NCBI GenBank assembly: GCA_964461135.1
Contig: CAYWTB010000006.1
Coordinates: forward strand, 1-64,000
Length of the DNA: 64,000 nucleotides
Source: RQOF01 sp964461135
Lineage (GTDB): Bacteria; Calditrichota; Calditrichia; RBG-13-44-9
Reading direction: 5' to 3'
The notes under the pieces: generated by a model
What the model saw: the letters and a program-made list of their open reading frames with translations, nothing else
Databases searched by the model: none
Told to the model about the DNA's origin: nothing
In this document: positions 34,842 to 43,258 of the stretch, piece after piece
Layout of the letters: every line of letters starts with the position of its first letter
Position numbering within the stretch: the first letter of the stretch is position 1
Program-made: the position numbers and the translations under genes

Positions 34842-37307
34842 CTATTTCATAAGCAATAACTTTTTAGTTACAGCTTCTTTGTCAGCTTCTAAGCGATAGA
34901 AATAAACTCCGCTTGAGACTTTCATGCCATAGTCATTCAATCCATTCCAGGTGATTCTGTACGTTCCGGGAGAATGATGCTCATCAACCAAAGTTCGTAC
35001 TTTTCGACCCAAAATGTCATAAATAATTAATCTAACATCACTTGGATTAGGAACCCCATATTGTATTGTTGTCATAGGATTGAATGGATTGGGGTAATTC
35101 TGATGCAGAGTGTAACGATTGGGAATTACAGGATTGATCACAATAGGCTTATCATCAATTGAAGTAACTATGGTTAGCTCTTGCACCGAGAAGTCATCGA
35201 ACCAGGCATAGCCCATAGCATCAGGATTGAAGCGGGCACGCAAACAAATTCCGGCAGCCTCAGCCGGCGCCTGAGCAATTCCCATATACTCCGTCCAACC
35301 TATACTGGTATCCACCTGGTTTATATACATGAACTGATCCGATATCCATGGCCAGTCAGTCTCCCAGCCTGCACGCATAAAACCAATCAACAGGTTGATC
35401 CGCGGTGTCTGAAAATCACCAACAATCGCACTGGGAATATATGCCGGATTTGTATTTGCACTATCCGTCTTTACCCATACCGAAAACTTATAATAATTAC
35501 CGGCTGTAACACCCGCATTGGGAACTGTCGACCAGGTGATCTCATCTCCCTCGGTGTCAAGCTCTACCATCTTAGCCGAATAAGTTCCCGAATGAGCCTC
35601 ATCTGTGGCATATTCAAAATCACTCTGACCAGCACCAGCAGACCAACCACCACCATAACCAACAGGAAACTCAACACTACCATTTTCTACACCACCAGAC
35701 CAAGGTGTAGAACTGCATACCATGTCATCAAACCACACCGTACCAGTGGCATTCTCACCCATCATCAAAAAGCAAGCTGCTGAGTCTGCCGTATCCGGAA
35801 CCGCAACAAAACTGAAAACTGTATCCCAATCAGTTGTCGCTACTGTCTGATCAACCGGAACCATCTGATCAGCAACTAACGGTGTGCCATCCTTGTAAAA
35901 CTTGTAAACAAAAGCAATCCGCTCCATATCATTAGCCGGGTTGGTATTCACACCACTGGTCTTATACCAACCACCAACCTTGTAAATGAGAGCTTCTAGG
36001 TGGTTCCACCAGAGCTGGGAGTAATCCCAGGAATGCCAACCTACCGGAGCTGTACTGGTTGCTGATTTGGAAACCTTGAGGGAACGATGAAAAGTATGAA
36101 ACTCATCCGTCGCCCAGGTTAATACTGCGCCGCCATTACCTTCTCCTACCTTGTCAAAAAGCCACGGCTCCGCTATCTCCATATCAGAATTGTAAACCAG
36201 ATTAGGACCAGGTGTAACCTCTTCCACTGAGAAGTCATCGAACCAGGCAGTACCCATGGCATCAGGATTGAAGCGGGCACGCAAACAAATTCCGGCAGCC
36301 TCAGCCGGCGCCTGAGCAATTCCCATATACTCCGTCCAACCTATACTGGTATCCACCTGGTTTATATACATGAACTGATCCGATATCCATGGCCAGTCAG
36401 TCTCCCAGCCTGCACGCATAAAACCAATCAACAGGTTGATCCGCGGTGTCTGAAAATCACCAACAATCGCACTGGGAATATATGCCGGATTTGTATTTGC
36501 ACTATCCGTCTTTACCCATACCGAAAACTTATAATAATTACCGGCTGTAACACCCGCATTGGGAACTGTCGACCAGGTGATCTCATCTCCCTCGGTGTCA
36601 AGCTCTACCATCTTAGCCGAATAAGTTCCCGAATGAGCCTCATCTGTGGCATATTCAAAATCACTCTGACCAGCACCAGCAGACCAACCACCACCATAAC
36701 CAACAGGAAACTCAACACTACCATTTTCTACACCACCAGACCAAGGTGTAGAACTGCATACCATGTCATCAAACCACACCGTACCAGTGGCATTCTCACC
36801 CATCATCAAAAAGCAAGCTGCTGAGTCTGCCGTATCCGGAACCGCAACAAAACTGAAAACTGTATCCCAATCAGTTGTCGCTACTGTCTGATCAACCGGA
36901 ACCATCTGATCAGCAACTAACGGTGTGCCATCCTTGTAAAACTTGTAAACAAAAGCAATCCGCTCCATATCATTAGCCGGGTTGGTATTCACACCACTGG
37001 TCTTATACCAACCACCAACCTTGTAAATGAGAGCTTCTAGGTGGTTCCACCAGAGCTGGGAGTAATCCCAGGAATGCCAACCTACCGGAGCTGTACTGGT
37101 TGCTGATTTGGAAACCTTGAGGGAACGATGAAAAGTATGAAACTCATCCGTCGCCCAGGTTAATACTGCGCCGCCATTACCTTCTCCTACCTTGTCAAAA
37201 AGCCACGGCTCCGCTATCTCCATATCAGAATTGTAAACCAGATTCTGAGCAAAAAGAAATCCTCCTAAAAAAAGAATAATGATAAAACTTAGTGTGGTAA
37301 ATCTCAT
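34842..37307 (-). CDS. T9SS-secreted protein with four CBM4/9-like modules in two near-identical copies
   Basis: This 821-residue protein has a signal peptide (TLSFIIILFLGGFLFAQ), two tandem copies of a roughly 347-residue unit and a T9SS type-A sorting domain (YTLHQNYPNPFNPMTTI to the end). Each unit has two jelly-roll halves of CenC/CBM4_9 type. The first starts NLVYNSDMEIAEPWLFDK and ends VWFDDMVC. The second starts GGVENGSVEFPVGYGGGW and ends AWFDDFSV. The repeated FDD near each half's end is typical of these modules. The two units differ mainly in a few residues at the C-terminal edge. The protein likely binds glycan on the cell surface. AGGAGG lies upstream of the ATG. It is flanked by the LacI gene and by a terminator. 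Confidence 0.85.
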   Translation of the reverse strand: MRFTTLSFIIILFLGGFLFAQNLVYNSDMEIAEPWLFDKVGEGNGGAVLTWATDEFHTFHRSLKVSKSATSTAPVGWHSWDYSQLWWNHLEALIYKVGGWYKTSGVNTNPANDMERIAFVYKFYKDGTPLVADQMVPVDQTVATTDWDTVFSFVAVPDTADSAACFLMMGENATGTVWFDDMVCSSTPWSGGVENGSVEFPVGYGGGWSAGAGQSDFEYATDEAHSGTYSAKMVELDTEGDEITWSTVPNAGVTAGNYYKFSVWVKTDSANTNPAYIPSAIVGDFQTPRINLLIGFMRAGWETDWPWISDQFMYINQVDTSIGWTEYMGIAQAPAEAAGICLRARFNPDAMGTAWFDDFSVEEVTPGPNLVYNSDMEIAEPWLFDKVGEGNGGAVLTWATDEFHTFHRSLKVSKSATSTAPVGWHSWDYSQLWWNHLEALIYKVGGWYKTSGVNTNPANDMERIAFVYKFYKDGTPLVADQMVPVDQTVATTDWDTVFSFVAVPDTADSAACFLMMGENATGTVWFDDMVCSSTPWSGGVENGSVEFPVGYGGGWSAGAGQSDFEYATDEAHSGTYSAKMVELDTEGDEITWSTVPNAGVTAGNYYKFSVWVKTDSANTNPAYIPSAIVGDFQTPRINLLIGFMRAGWETDWPWISDQFMYINQVDTSIGWTEYMGIAQAPAEAAGICLRARFNPDAMGYAWFDDFSVQELTIVTSIDDKPIVINPVIPNRYTLHQNYPNPFNPMTTIQYGVPNPSDVRLIIYDILGRKVRTLVDEHHSPGTYRITWNGLNDYGMKVSSGVYFYRLEADKEAVTKKLLLMK
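35218..36203. repeat. Tandem repeat copy A (about 1 kb, offset 1041 bases)
   Basis: This block recurs at 36259-37244 with an offset of exactly 1041 bases (347 codons), so the duplication keeps the reading frame. By eye it is identical over about 986 bases. Differences begin only at its edges, for example at 35209-35211 versus 36250-36252. Identity at synonymous sites as well as protein sites means a very recent duplication, ongoing gene conversion, or an assembly effect. Confidence 0.85.
36259..37244. repeat. Tandem repeat copy B (partner of 35218-36203)
   Basis: This is the second copy of the same block. It encodes the N-terminal unit of the carbohydrate-binding protein, and about 55 less conserved bases (36204-36258) separate it from copy A. 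The upper edge is sharp: sequence matches as far as ...AACCAGATT and then diverges into the signal-peptide coding sequence. Confidence 0.85.
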
Positions 37308-37391
37308 AACAGGCCTCCTAAATTAAATTGAACTATAGTTAATTAAAAAATAAGATCTCTAAAGAAATTCAAATATATTTTTTTTACTAAA

Positions 37392-38420
37392 TTAATTTGA
37401 ATTAATACAGGTCGATTTTCTTATAACGAGTTCAACCGGCATGAGAATTTTCCGGGGACCAGTTGGTCTTTTTTGTAAGATTTCCGTCATGAGTTTGATG
37501 GCTTCCATACCCATATCTACCTTTGGTACACGGACAGTCGTCAGCGGAGGATCAAGGGAGAGATTAGCCTCCACATCATCAAAACCAATAATGGAAACGG
37601 TGGAAGGAACAGGCATCCCGGCCTCTTTTAAATATTGAATAACACCTATGGCCATTGCATCATTGCAGGTAAAGATAGCACTGAACCGTTTCTTACGAGA
37701 GACAAGTTTCATGGCAGCGTGATATCCATACTTCCGGGCCGGGTAGGGTTCATCAATTACGATGAGTTCAGGACGAAAGGGTATCTGGGCCTTTTCCAGT
37801 GCCATTTTATAGCCCTGGTATCGTTCGAATATACTGGGATGTTGAATATCACCGGCAATGAAGGCAATATCTGCATGTCCACAGTCAATCAGATGTTCGG
37901 TAGCCATGAGGCCACCGGAAACGTTGTCAATCATTACCACAGGGTGTGTAACCTGAGAGCTAATATAATCAATAAAAACCAGAGGAATATTAAAATCTTC
38001 CAGTAATTTGACAAGTTTATGGGGAACCTTTCCTGCAATGATGATACCTTCCACGTTTTTCTCCAGAACAAATCTGGGAATATTCTGACGTTCATCAAAA
38101 TCCGCCGGAACCGTGGTTAACAACACATAATATTCACTTTCCCTGGCCTGAAATTCTGTACCGAGGAAAATCTGGGTGTAAAACGGCTCAGAGCGCGAAA
38201 AATGATCATCAGTTACGATAAAACCAATATTTCCACTTTTTTGGGATGCCAGACCACGGGCACTTCTTACCGGATGATAATTGAGCTCCTCAATGGCACT
38301 TCTGACCCGGTGTTTTGTGGATGAAGAAATGCGCCGATGGTCATGAATTACCAGAGATACAGTGGCAGTGGAAACGTTCGCTTTTCTGGCAACATCTTTA
38401 ATAGTGATTGCCATTTTCAT
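37392..38420 (-). CDS. LacI-family transcriptional regulator
   Basis: This 342-residue protein has an N-terminal helix-turn-helix (TIKDVARKANVSTATVSLVI, then RVRSAIEELNYHP with the hinge). A periplasmic-binding-like sensor domain follows at about 62-335, with NIGFIVTDDHFSRSEPFYTQ and STVSIIGFDDVEANLSLDPP near its end. It would repress or activate sugar genes and release DNA when a sugar ligand binds. It stands at the head of a minus-strand cluster of glycan genes, so it is the natural regulator of that cluster. ATGs at 38420 and 38414 are both possible. An inverted repeat six bases upstream suggests it controls its own expression. Confidence 0.92.
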   Translation of the reverse strand: MKMAITIKDVARKANVSTATVSLVIHDHRRISSSTKHRVRSAIEELNYHPVRSARGLASQKSGNIGFIVTDDHFSRSEPFYTQIFLGTEFQARESEYYVLLTTVPADFDERQNIPRFVLEKNVEGIIIAGKVPHKLVKLLEDFNIPLVFIDYISSQVTHPVVMIDNVSGGLMATEHLIDCGHADIAFIAGDIQHPSIFERYQGYKMALEKAQIPFRPELIVIDEPYPARKYGYHAAMKLVSRKKRFSAIFTCNDAMAIGVIQYLKEAGMPVPSTVSIIGFDDVEANLSLDPPLTTVRVPKVDMGMEAIKLMTEILQKRPTGPRKILMPVELVIRKSTCINSN

Positions 38421-38425
38421 TTGGG

Positions 38426-38439
38426 GTTAAGCGTTTAAC
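38426..38439. promoter_or_regulatory. Candidate LacI-family operator at the regulator's own start
   Basis: GTTAAGCGTTTAAC is a 14-base near-perfect inverted repeat with a central CG, which is the usual form of LacI-family operators. It lies six bases upstream of the regulator's ATG, where binding would block its transcription or translation start. The call rests on form and position only. Confidence 0.5.
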
Positions 38440-38740
38440 TGGTTTAATATATATTTCTCAAACTACATTGTCAACAACAAAAATGAATTTTTTCATTTTT
38501 CTACATTCTCCCCTGGTAAACCCTTATCGGTAAGCATCTTTTAAATATTATTATTATTAATAACTTATCTACAATAATTCATTTTTTTAATAAATATTAA
38601 TAGATTAAAACAGACTTTAAAAAATGGTCGGCAACCGGCTTTTACCTGACAAGTGAAATAATAATTTTATATTGCTCCCATATAGCCGTTTACAAAAATA
38701 AGTACAACTGTATTTACTGATAACCCAATAATATCAATGA

Positions 38741-38755
38741 GTTAATCGTTTTAAC
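38741..38755. promoter_or_regulatory. Second candidate LacI-family site
   Basis: GTTAATCGTTTTAAC repeats the GTTAA...CG...TTAAC arrangement of the site at 38426-38439, with one extra base in the right arm. It lies about 320 bases upstream of the regulator start. Two related sites in one intergenic region could allow looping, but the second is imperfect and may be chance in AT-rich DNA. Confidence 0.3.
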
Positions 38756-38872
38756 ACGTAAAAGCACTCGCTTTATCGGAAATCAAGATTGGGATATCAG
38801 AAAGGAAAAACATGGTGGATGAAATCAACCAATCTCTAACCAAAGCATAAATACAGCTATAAATATTATACC

Positions 38873-40336
38873 TTATTCGGGTTTGGGAATCACAAACATT
38901 CTGATCCGGTTATTCCAGTTTATTTCCGCTGCTTCCTGTTTAATCCTGGCCGTATCTATGCGGATATCCACCGGTATTTTCCGTAAATAATCATGAAGAT
39001 TTCTCTCCGCCTCCCGGCTTTTCCATTCTTCCAGAGTATGGAATTTTTGTAATTCCCTGCGGCGAACTGCCTTTTTATTCTCAAAATATTCAACAATGTC
39101 AGCGGGTACCTTTATCCTGCTGTACTCCTGCTGCAGATAATAGAGATAAGCCTGATCTTCCGCAAATTCCCGCACATCTGTCCGAACTTTCTGGCTGCGG
39201 TCTAATTTTTTACGGTATGCTTCCTCCAGTAATAACTCGTCCCGGATCCATACCGCCATCCGATTGGAGAGATCATGTACTTGCTGTACTCTTGGCCGGT
39301 TACTTTGCGGGATTGATTTAAGTGCTATCAGGTATTGCCCCAGAGTTACTTCACCCCCCTTATATCGGATTAAAGGTTCCTCTAACCTGGCCTGCAATTG
39401 CCCGGAAATATCCCCAAGTTGCTGATTATTAAACAGTATAGGAGAAAGCAATACTTTCTTTTCTGTATTTTGCCCGGCAATGGTTTCCCACAGGGAGGCA
39501 AAGGTTTTTGGCACTGGCTGAGGATTCAGACGTCCGATGTAATCCGAAATGTATTTTCTTGAGAGAACCGCGCTTTTAGCCGCTTTTATTTTCTTGGTGA
39601 TGGCCTGTCTGTTTTTAAGATATTCATCCTCACTCATTATGACATCATCATTTCTGTCCAGTAACTGAATCAGATGATATCCCCAGCGGGTCTTCACCGG
39701 TGGAGATATTGCATTTTTTTCAAGATGTCTGACAGCCTCGGCAAAATCCTGATCCAATTTATCCAGGGTTATCCATCCCAGATCACCTCCATTTTTTGCC
39801 AGGATTGTATCACTGAATGTTTGGGCGGCAATCGCTTCAAAGGCTCTGCCCTGCCTGATTTGCTTCTGCCACCCGGCAAGCTGCGAAGAATCGGTACTGA
39901 ATAAATGTCGCACATGGACCTGGATTCGGTTTTTGAAAAATTCCGAACGCAATTCATTCTCAGTAATGGTAATTTTACCTTCCACCTGGTCACGATACAG
40001 TTCTCTTAACATGGCTCTGGATTTTTCCCATTGCAGGGCACGCATATAAGAGGAGTCTTGTGCCAAACCTTCCTGTTGAGCCAGCCGGTAAGACACTTTA
40101 TGATCCACCATTTTGTGCAACTCATCGAAAACGGCTCCCACTCCCGCGGAATCGATCCCGAAGTTGGGATCCAATTCGTAAAAAAGGCGAAATTCCGCCA
40201 CTGAAATAGCCCCATCATTTACCCTGGCAATAGGTTTTTCATCTTGTGATTCCTGCTTCTGACAGAAGCAGAAAATTAAATTGATTATAACAAACAGAAA
40301 ACCTGCCCGAACCAGAGCTTTATGACATATCCCCAT
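38873..40336 (-). CDS. Parvulin-type peptidyl-prolyl isomerase, SurA/PrsA-like lipoprotein
   Basis: I start this at the ATG at 40336 (487 residues), because AGGA precedes it and a hydrophobic signal (AGFLFVIINLIFCFC) follows. The frame to 40438 would place the signal internally. Cys residues at the end of the signal suggest a lipoprotein. A SurA-like N-terminal chaperone region (ARVNDGAISVAEFRLFYE) is followed by a parvulin domain at about 150-255 (IQVHVRHLFSTDSS, NGGDLGWITLDKLDQDF, TRWGYHLIQLLDR). A second helical region with VTLGQYLIALKSIP follows. It would help fold exported proteins in the periplasm. It stands alone, divergent from the zinc-ribbon protein gene. Confidence 0.85.
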   Translation of the reverse strand: MGICHKALVRAGFLFVIINLIFCFCQKQESQDEKPIARVNDGAISVAEFRLFYELDPNFGIDSAGVGAVFDELHKMVDHKVSYRLAQQEGLAQDSSYMRALQWEKSRAMLRELYRDQVEGKITITENELRSEFFKNRIQVHVRHLFSTDSSQLAGWQKQIRQGRAFEAIAAQTFSDTILAKNGGDLGWITLDKLDQDFAEAVRHLEKNAISPPVKTRWGYHLIQLLDRNDDVIMSEDEYLKNRQAITKKIKAAKSAVLSRKYISDYIGRLNPQPVPKTFASLWETIAGQNTEKKVLLSPILFNNQQLGDISGQLQARLEEPLIRYKGGEVTLGQYLIALKSIPQSNRPRVQQVHDLSNRMAVWIRDELLLEEAYRKKLDRSQKVRTDVREFAEDQAYLYYLQQEYSRIKVPADIVEYFENKKAVRRRELQKFHTLEEWKSREAERNLHDYLRKIPVDIRIDTARIKQEAAEINWNNRIRMFVIPKPE

Positions 40337-40542
40337 GTTTTTGTCCTGCCATCTAAACAATAAAATATAAAAATCTGTAATGCTGCAGTGCCTGCTGTTG
40401 TCCGGAAAGATAATGCTGATTTTAAAAAAATCAGTCAAATTTAAAAAAATCTTGTGATTTCCCGGAACATCTTGTTAGCTTCTTTTGTTTTTGCAGATAT
40501 TTTAATAGTATTGGATATTCATTTTTTTGGAGGGGATTCTTT

Positions 40543-41154
40543 ATGAAATATTGTCCCTATTGTGCAGAGCCTTTAACAAAACCTACCAAAAGCTGTCCTC
40601 ATTGCAAGAAATCACTGGACTTCGCTCTGATCAAAGAGATGCTGGAACCCAAGGAAACCAGTCAATTAAATAAAAAACTGCTGGTGAAATTATGGTTCAA
40701 GGAACGATCTTATATCTTTTATCCGGTTATTACCCTCATTATCGGATTCATTATCGGAGGTTTAATCTTATACGGATTTGCCCAGGGCCAGTTCGCCGGT
40801 GAGAGAGGTGAATACAAAAATAAAATCGCCGAACTCCAGCAGACCATTGAGAACAAGGAAGCAAAGGCCGGTGATGTTCAGTCTGACCTGCAGAAAAAAC
40901 TTGCCCGCAAGGATAAAATAATTGAAATCCTGATGGATCAGAAAGATATTTACAGCCGCCTGATTTACTTTACAACCCGCCTGAGCAATGCCAGCACTAT
41001 AACACCAAACACGGATGAGGATGCGGATTTTTACCGGCGGAATACGCTTTATCTGGTCAAATTATTTGAAGAAGCTCAGAAAAAACTGGAGGAAGCTAAT
41101 TTCAAGGATGATAAAAGTTATATTCTTCAGAGTGTCCCATCCCTTATTCAATAA
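40543..41154 (+). CDS. Zinc-ribbon, transmembrane and coiled-coil protein of unknown function
   Basis: This 203-residue protein starts with a zinc ribbon (CPYC at residues 4-7 and CPHC at 18-21). One or two hydrophobic segments follow at about 60-84 (YPVITLIIGFIIGGLILYGF). A charged coiled coil (about 92-135; KIAELQQTIENKEAKAG) and a helical C-terminus complete it. GGAGGGG lies seven bases before the ATG. The layout suggests an inner-membrane protein with its ribbon in the cytoplasm and its coiled coil on the other side. I do not recognise a characterised family. It is monocistronic, followed by a strong hairpin. Confidence 0.75.
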   Translation: MKYCPYCAEPLTKPTKSCPHCKKSLDFALIKEMLEPKETSQLNKKLLVKLWFKERSYIFYPVITLIIGFIIGGLILYGFAQGQFAGERGEYKNKIAELQQTIENKEAKAGDVQSDLQKKLARKDKIIEILMDQKDIYSRLIYFTTRLSNASTITPNTDEDADFYRRNTLYLVKLFEEAQKKLEEANFKDDKSYILQSVPSLIQ

Positions 41155-41170
41155 TTAACCATAATAAAAT

Positions 41171-41204
41171 CTGCCTCCTGGACAGGGGTAAGACCAGGAG
41201 GCAG
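41171..41204 (+). terminator. Strong hairpin after the zinc-ribbon gene
   Basis: CTGCCTCCTGG and CCAGGAGGCAG form an 11-bp perfect stem with a 12-base loop, 16 bases after the zinc-ribbon gene stop. No T run follows. It could be a terminator that uses Rho, or an RNA-stability element. A short open frame with a strong ribosome site begins 20 bases later. Confidence 0.5.
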
Positions 41205-41224
41205 CAGATTATTGGAGGAGGCCT

Positions 41225-41263
41225 ATGAGGAAGCAAAATTTTCTCAATTTTACTTCCATATAA
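41225..41263 (+). CDS. Possible 12-residue mini-ORF with a very strong ribosome site
   Basis: GGAGGAGG lies just before an ATG at 41225, and the frame encodes MRKQNFLNFTSI and then TAA. Such spacing is ideal for translation. Nothing downstream on the plus strand could be a controlled gene until the GDH at 43259. It may be a relic, a leader peptide that lost its gene, or chance. Confidence is low. Confidence 0.2.
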   Translation: MRKQNFLNFTSI

Positions 41264-41460
41264 TATGATCGGTCTCCGTTGCGGTTACTTTAGTTTTATT
41301 ACTGCTCAGGATTATATCTTCTAAACAGATGGATGTATAAATATAATATCATCCCGAATTCTGAACGGTTTCCATTTCCTGCATAAGTGTTTGTCACACT
41401 GGTTTTTGGTTCACAATCCGGAGGTAAGAATATAACCATCTCGTACTTTTTTAAACTGAA

Positions 41461-41485
41461 AGCGCCGGGTCACAAACCCGGCGCT
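41461..41485 (-). terminator. Terminator of gdhA
   Basis: AGCGCCGGGT and ACCCGGCGCT form a perfect 10-bp GC-rich stem with a CACAA loop (plus-strand reading), 26 bases after the gdhA stop. On the minus strand it is followed by TTCAGTTT and more A/T. It also may serve as a bidirectional end point. Confidence 0.75.
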
Positions 41486-41511
41486 CTTGCAGTAAATGAT
41501 AATACATCACA

Positions 41512-42864
41512 TCAGACAACTCCATGATCGAGCATGGCATCTGCCACTTTGATAAATCCGCCGATATTAGCGCCCTTCACGTAATTGATAAAATCACCAT
41601 CTTTTCCGTATTTTACACAGGTGGAATGTATATTTTTCATGATCTGATGAAGCTTCTGATCCACTTCCTGCTGGCTCCACAACATGCGCATGCTGTTCTG
41701 GCTCATTTCCAGACCGGATACCGCCACACCACCTGCATTGGCAGCTTTTCCCGGGCCATACAGAATTTTAGCCTTCAGATAAACATCGATAGCACCAGGT
41801 TCGGAAGGCATGTTCGCACCTTCCGCCACACAGATACAGCCGTTTTTAACCAGCAATTTGGCTTCGGCTTCACTGATTTCGTTCTGGGTTGCACAGGGAA
41901 GGGCTACATCACATTTCACTTTCCAGGGCCGTTCACCTTCCCAGTATTCAACTTTATATTTATCCGCATAATCTTTGATGCGTCCGCGTTTCACATTTTT
42001 CAAATCCATTAAATAGACCAGTTTCTTTGCATCAATGCCTTCCGGATCATATACTGTTCCATTGGAATCTGATAAAGTGACCACTTTTCCTCCCAGTTCA
42101 ATCACTTTTTCGGTGGCATACTGAGCAACATTTCCGGACCCGGAAACCGCAACAGTCTTTCCTTTAAACGACTCATTATGGGTCTTAAGCATTTCTTCCG
42201 CAAAGTACACGCATCCGTACCCGGTCGCTTCAGGACGGATAAGACTGCCTCCCCAGTTAATACCCTTGCCTGTCAGAACTCCGGTAAATTCATTACGCAA
42301 TCTTTTGTATTGCCCGAAAAGAAAACCGATTTCACGGCCACCCACACCAATATCCCCTGCCGGTACATCAGTATCGGGACCGATATGCCGGGACAGTTCG
42401 GTCATGAATGACTGGCAAAAACTCATTACTTCATTATCGGATTTACCTTTGGGATCAAAATCAGATCCCCCTTTTCCTCCTCCCATGGGAAGAGTGGTCA
42501 GGCTGTTTTTAAATACCTGCTCAAATCCCAGGAATTTAAGAATACCCAGGTTTACGGAGGGGTGAAAACGTAAACCCCCTTTGTAAGGGCCAATGGCAGA
42601 ATTGAATTCTACCCTGAATCCTTTATTAACCTGGACTTCCCCCCGATCATCCCGCCAGGGTACCCGGAATAATATAACCCGCTCCGGTTCCACCATTCGT
42701 TCCAGAATTTTTGCATGGAGATAACGGGGATTATCCTGCAGAAAATCCCATAAGGATTCCACCACCTCCCGGACCGCCTGATGGAATTCTTTCTCACCGG
42801 CATTTTTTGCTATAACCATCTCCATAAAATCATCAATCGATTGATACCCACTTTGATACGCCAT
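41512..42864 (-). CDS. gdhA: NADP-type glutamate dehydrogenase
   Basis: This 450-residue protein matches the hexameric bacterial GdhA in length and motifs. FRVEFNSAIGPYKGGLRFHP includes the substrate lysines. TTLPMGGGKGGSDFDPKGKS holds the catalytic lysine in GGGKGG, and DVPAGDIGVGGREIGFLFG follows. The Rossmann fingerprint GSGNVA lies in KTVAVSGSGNVAQYA. It interconverts glutamate with 2-oxoglutarate and ammonium and is usually an assimilatory enzyme. GGAGG precedes the ATG. It diverges from another GDH-family gene at 43259 across 394 bases. A third family member lies at 56676-57962. Confidence 0.95.
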   Translation of the reverse strand: MAYQSGYQSIDDFMEMVIAKNAGEKEFHQAVREVVESLWDFLQDNPRYLHAKILERMVEPERVILFRVPWRDDRGEVQVNKGFRVEFNSAIGPYKGGLRFHPSVNLGILKFLGFEQVFKNSLTTLPMGGGKGGSDFDPKGKSDNEVMSFCQSFMTELSRHIGPDTDVPAGDIGVGGREIGFLFGQYKRLRNEFTGVLTGKGINWGGSLIRPEATGYGCVYFAEEMLKTHNESFKGKTVAVSGSGNVAQYATEKVIELGGKVVTLSDSNGTVYDPEGIDAKKLVYLMDLKNVKRGRIKDYADKYKVEYWEGERPWKVKCDVALPCATQNEISEAEAKLLVKNGCICVAEGANMPSEPGAIDVYLKAKILYGPGKAANAGGVAVSGLEMSQNSMRMLWSQQEVDQKLHQIMKNIHSTCVKYGKDGDFINYVKGANIGGFIKVADAMLDHGVV

Positions 42865-43258
42865 GTAAATCCTCCGTCTGGTTTTGATAAATAAGTGATT
42901 TTTTTAGCCTGAAACAACTCCAGAAAGTAAATAAATGCTTAATAATTGTGTTTATAACTAATTTCACAAAAAAATTTACTTTGCTAAACATATATTTGTC
43001 AAGGCATTTAAGAAATTTACTCCCCGCTAATATTTAAAAAAGGAATACTAATTGTATCACACCTTCAATAAATATTTCATCATCTGTAGGCATTTTTTCT
43101 TATATTTAAAAGAAGCAAATACAGTACTATCCGGAAGATTCATGAATTTTTCAATTCTCTGCCGGTGGAAAGGAATTGAATACAAACATATTAAATATTG
43201 AGGCCAGTGAAAAATACCTAGTGTTTAAGGACTATCAACGTAAAGAAAGGAGACTGTT
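42865..43258. other. Divergent promoter region between two GDH genes
   Basis: This 394-base stretch separates gdhA (minus) from the second GDH-family gene (plus). It must hold both promoters. It is AT-rich and has no open frame worth calling. I could not identify an operator or riboswitch. Confidence 0.45.

Larger units (their letters stand above)
38421..38872. other. AT-rich intergenic region upstream of the LacI regulator
   Basis: This region separates the regulator start from the end of the PPIase gene and has no convincing open frame. It is very AT-rich at 38540-38700 and contains two CG-centred inverted repeats of the LacI-operator kind, at 38426-38439 and 38741-38755. The regulator's promoter must lie between them or overlap the first. 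Confidence 0.45.
41155..41511. other. Intergenic region between convergent genes
   Basis: This gap holds the hairpin at 41171-41204, the mini-ORF at 41225-41263 and the gdhA terminator at 41461-41485. The rest, about 41264-41460, shows nothing I can call. Confidence 0.5.

Noticed and set aside
35181..35783. 200-residue plus-strand frame opposite the repeated protein
   Set aside because: It is antisense to the duplicated CBM-like modules. The partial second copy at 36633-36824 is explained by the same repeat.
41524..42012. 162-residue plus-strand frame in gdhA
   Set aside because: It is the antisense shadow of gdhA, with low-complexity His/Phe-rich sequence and no ribosome site.
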